Assembly: GCA_017537245.1 (NCBI GenBank)
Contig: JAFYLD010000019.1
Span: forward strand, 1-36,420
DNA from: Clostridia bacterium
GTDB lineage: Bacteria; Bacillota; Clostridia; Oscillospirales; Acutalibacteraceae
Length of the DNA: 36,420 nucleotides
Direction of reading: 5' to 3'
The position numbers were made by a program, and so were the translations under genes. This document shows positions 34,556 to 36,420 of this stretch, one piece after another (position 1 is the stretch's first letter; the number at the start of each line of letters is the position of its first letter). The notes beneath the pieces are model-generated. The model searched no databases. It was not told the DNA's origin and saw only the letters and a program-made list of their open reading frames with translations.

Positions 34556-36420
34556 ATGGCAAGAAAGTTTAAAACCATGGATGGTAACAACGCTGCGGCT
34601 CACGTGTCTTATGCGTTTACCGAAGTAGCAGGTATCTATCCTATTACACCATCCAGCCCAATGGCAGACTATGTTGACCAATGGTCAGCACAAGGCCTCA
34701 AGAACATTTTTGGAACAAAGGTTAACGTTGTAGAAATGCAGTCAGAAGCAGGCGCTGCAGGTACAGTTCACGGCTCACTCGCAGCTGGTGCTCTTACCAC
34801 AACATTTACCGCTTCTCAGGGTCTTCTTTTGATGATCCCAAATATGTACAAAATCGCAGGCGAATTGTTGCCTTCAGTTTTCCACGTATCAGCTCGTTGC
34901 GTAGCTAGCCACGCTCTTAACATCTTTGGCGACCACTCTGACGTTTATGCATGCCGTCAGACAGGTTTTGCAATGCTTGCTGAATCAAATACTCAGGAAG
35001 TTATGGACCTTGGCGCAGTTGCTCACTTGGCAGCTATCAAGGGTCGCGTACCTTTCATCAACTTCTTTGACGGTTTCCGTACTTCTCACGAACTTCAGAA
35101 GATCGAAATCTGGGATTACGAAGATCTTAAAGAAATGTGCGATATGGATGCAGTTGCTGCGTTCCGTAAGCGTGCTCTTAACCCAGAGCGTCCTGTAATG
35201 CGTGGTTCACACCAGAACGACGATATCTTCTTCCAGAACAGAGAAGCTTGCAACAAGTACTATGAAGCACTTCCTGCAATCGTTGAAGAATACATGGACA
35301 AGGTTAATGCTAAACTTGGCACAGACTACAAACTCTTTAACTACTATGGTGCACCTGATGCAGAACGCGTAATCATCGCTATGGGTTCATTCTGCGACGT
35401 AGCTGAAGAAGTTATCGACTATATGACAGCTGCTGGCGAAAAGGTTGGTCTTATCAAGGTAAGACTTTATCGTCCTTTCGCTGCTGACAAGTTTGTTGAG
35501 GCTATTCCTGCAACTTGTAAGAAGATTGCAGTTCTCGACAGAACAAAAGAGCCTGGTTCACTTGGCGAACCACTTTACATGGACGTTATCAGCGCACTTG
35601 CACAAACAGGTCGCAAGATTGACACTGTTATCGGTGGTCGTTACGGTCTTGGTTCAAAAGATACTCCTCCTTCAAGCGTATTCGCTGTATATAAGGAACT
35701 AGCAAGTGACGCTCCACGTCACAACTTCACAATCGGTATCGTAGACGACGTTACCAACCTTTCACTCGCTGAAGAAGAAGCTCCAAACACCGCTGCAGAA
35801 GGCACAATCGAGTGCAAGTTCTGGGGTCTTGGTGGTGACGGTACTGTTGGTGCTAACAAAGACTCTATCAAGATTATCGGTGACCACACTGATAAATACG
35901 TTCAAGCTTACTTCCAGTATGACTCTAAGAAGACCGGTGGTATCACAATTTCTCACCTCCGTTTCGGCGACAAGCCAATCAAGAGCCCATACTACATCAA
36001 CAAGGCTGACTTCGTTGCTTGTCACAACCCATCATACGTAATCAAGGGTTACAAGATGGTTAACGACGTTAAACCAGGCGGTGTATACCTCATTAACTGC
36101 CAGTGGACTCCTGAAGAGCTCAACGAGCATATGCCTGCTGATGCTAAGCGTTATATTGCTAACAACAATATTCAGCTTTACACTGTAAACGCTATTGATA
36201 TGGCTGCCCAAATTGGTCTTGGTAAGCGTACAAACACTGTTCTTCAATCTGCATTCTTTGCTCTTTCTAACGTTCGTCCACGCGAAGAAGCAATCGGTTA
36301 TATGAAAGAAAAAGCACAGAAGTTTATGAAGAAGGGTAAAGAAATCGTTGAAATGAACGAGAAGGCAATCGACGCAGGCGCTAACGCTTACGTTAAGATT
36401 GACGTTCCGGCTGACTGGGC
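34556..36420 (+). CDS. nifJ: Pyruvate:ferredoxin (flavodoxin) oxidoreductase, 5' part
   Basis: The reading frame from the ATG at 34556 (GGAGGAA 8 bases upstream) stays open to the window edge, giving the first 621 codons of an enzyme usually near 1180 residues. It turns pyruvate and CoA into acetyl-CoA, CO2 and reduced ferredoxin in anaerobes. Residues matching the well-studied Desulfovibrio enzyme are in the same numbered places: Thr31 (YPITPSSP), Glu64 (VVEMQSEAGAAG) and Arg114 (VSARC), which contact pyruvate or thiamine diphosphate. The CoA-binding middle domain and the start of the gamma-like domain (FWGLGGDGTVGANK) are present; the 4Fe-4S domains lie outside. Codon use is richer in C-ending optimal codons than in neighbouring genes, as expected for a very highly expressed gene. 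Confidence 0.97.
   Translation, partial: MARKFKTMDGNNAAAHVSYAFTEVAGIYPITPSSPMADYVDQWSAQGLKNIFGTKVNVVEMQSEAGAAGTVHGSLAAGALTTTFTASQGLLLMIPNMYKIAGELLPSVFHVSARCVASHALNIFGDHSDVYACRQTGFAMLAESNTQEVMDLGAVAHLAAIKGRVPFINFFDGFRTSHELQKIEIWDYEDLKEMCDMDAVAAFRKRALNPERPVMRGSHQNDDIFFQNREACNKYYEALPAIVEEYMDKVNAKLGTDYKLFNYYGAPDAERVIIAMGSFCDVAEEVIDYMTAAGEKVGLIKVRLYRPFAADKFVEAIPATCKKIAVLDRTKEPGSLGEPLYMDVISALAQTGRKIDTVIGGRYGLGSKDTPPSSVFAVYKELASDAPRHNFTIGIVDDVTNLSLAEEEAPNTAAEGTIECKFWGLGGDGTVGANKDSIKIIGDHTDKYVQAYFQYDSKKTGGITISHLRFGDKPIKSPYYINKADFVACHNPSYVIKGYKMVNDVKPGGVYLINCQWTPEELNEHMPADAKRYIANNNIQLYTVNAIDMAAQIGLGKRTNTVLQSAFFALSNVRPREEAIGYMKEKAQKFMKKGKEIVEMNEKAIDAGANAYVKIDVPADW

Noticed and set aside
34926-35198. 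Short plus-strand frames inside the nifJ region
   Set aside because: They are out-of-frame readings of nifJ, whose own frame is open from 34556 to the window end.

Overview
The window is chromosomal DNA of a low-GC, spore-forming Firmicute, most likely an uncultured or little-studied member of the Clostridia. The evidence is a spoIIR gene, zinc-type ribosomal protein L31, a dgt-dnaG-rpoD cluster, pyruvate:ferredoxin oxidoreductase (anaerobic metabolism), an MEP-pathway gene (ispE), G+A-rich Shine-Dalgarno sequences before most genes, and vegetative promoters of the TTGACA/TATAAT type. No integrase, transposase, phage gene or CRISPR array was found, and no gap between genes is longer than 300 bases.

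Layout. (1) 1-6990: a two-HTH regulator, a spacer with three phased 16-bp palindromes and a terminator, a small Cys-rich protein, and a 1695-residue VWA/isopeptide-domain surface protein with a C-terminal sorting signal. (2) 6989-9074, minus strand: an autoregulated TetR-ABC exporter operon with a tandem operator at its promoter. (3) 9133-9303: tRNA-Leu(CAA) with its own promoter and terminator. (4) 9325-12819, minus strand: a YhaO/YhaN-like nuclease and ATPase pair (SbcD/SbcC relatives). (5) 12920-16378: membrane-anchored polysaccharide deacetylase, D-aminopeptidase (DppA-like), ispE, then spoIIR. (6) 16398-22236: rpmE, a YigZ/IMPACT protein, and the dgt-dnaG-rpoD cluster with two small downstream genes. 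(7) 22228-28663, minus strand: rlmB, a 913-residue protein that looks like a catalytically dead P1B-type ATPase, metG, tatD, and a 22-codon Asn/Lys-rich ORF. (8) 28715-31893: enolase, a GtrA-like membrane protein and a COG2509-type FAD oxidoreductase. (9) 31896-34461: a two-domain family 2 glycosyltransferase. (10) 34463-36420: the promoter and first 621 codons of nifJ (PFOR), cut by the window edge.

How the genes may work together. Much of the window is housekeeping: replication priming, sigma factor, translation, glycolysis, isoprenoid precursors. Several genes concern the cell envelope: the surface protein, deacetylase, D-aminopeptidase, glycosyltransferase, GtrA protein and ABC exporter.

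The least ordinary items are: the P-type-ATPase-like protein that lacks the phosphorylated Asp motif and sits between rlmB and metG; the helically phased palindromes before the adhesin operon; two places where the 3' arm of a terminator-like hairpin carries the Shine-Dalgarno of the next gene (spoIIR and the Asn/Lys-rich ORF); and a strong preference for NAC over NAT codons before valine. All family assignments come from reading motifs by eye; no database search was run.
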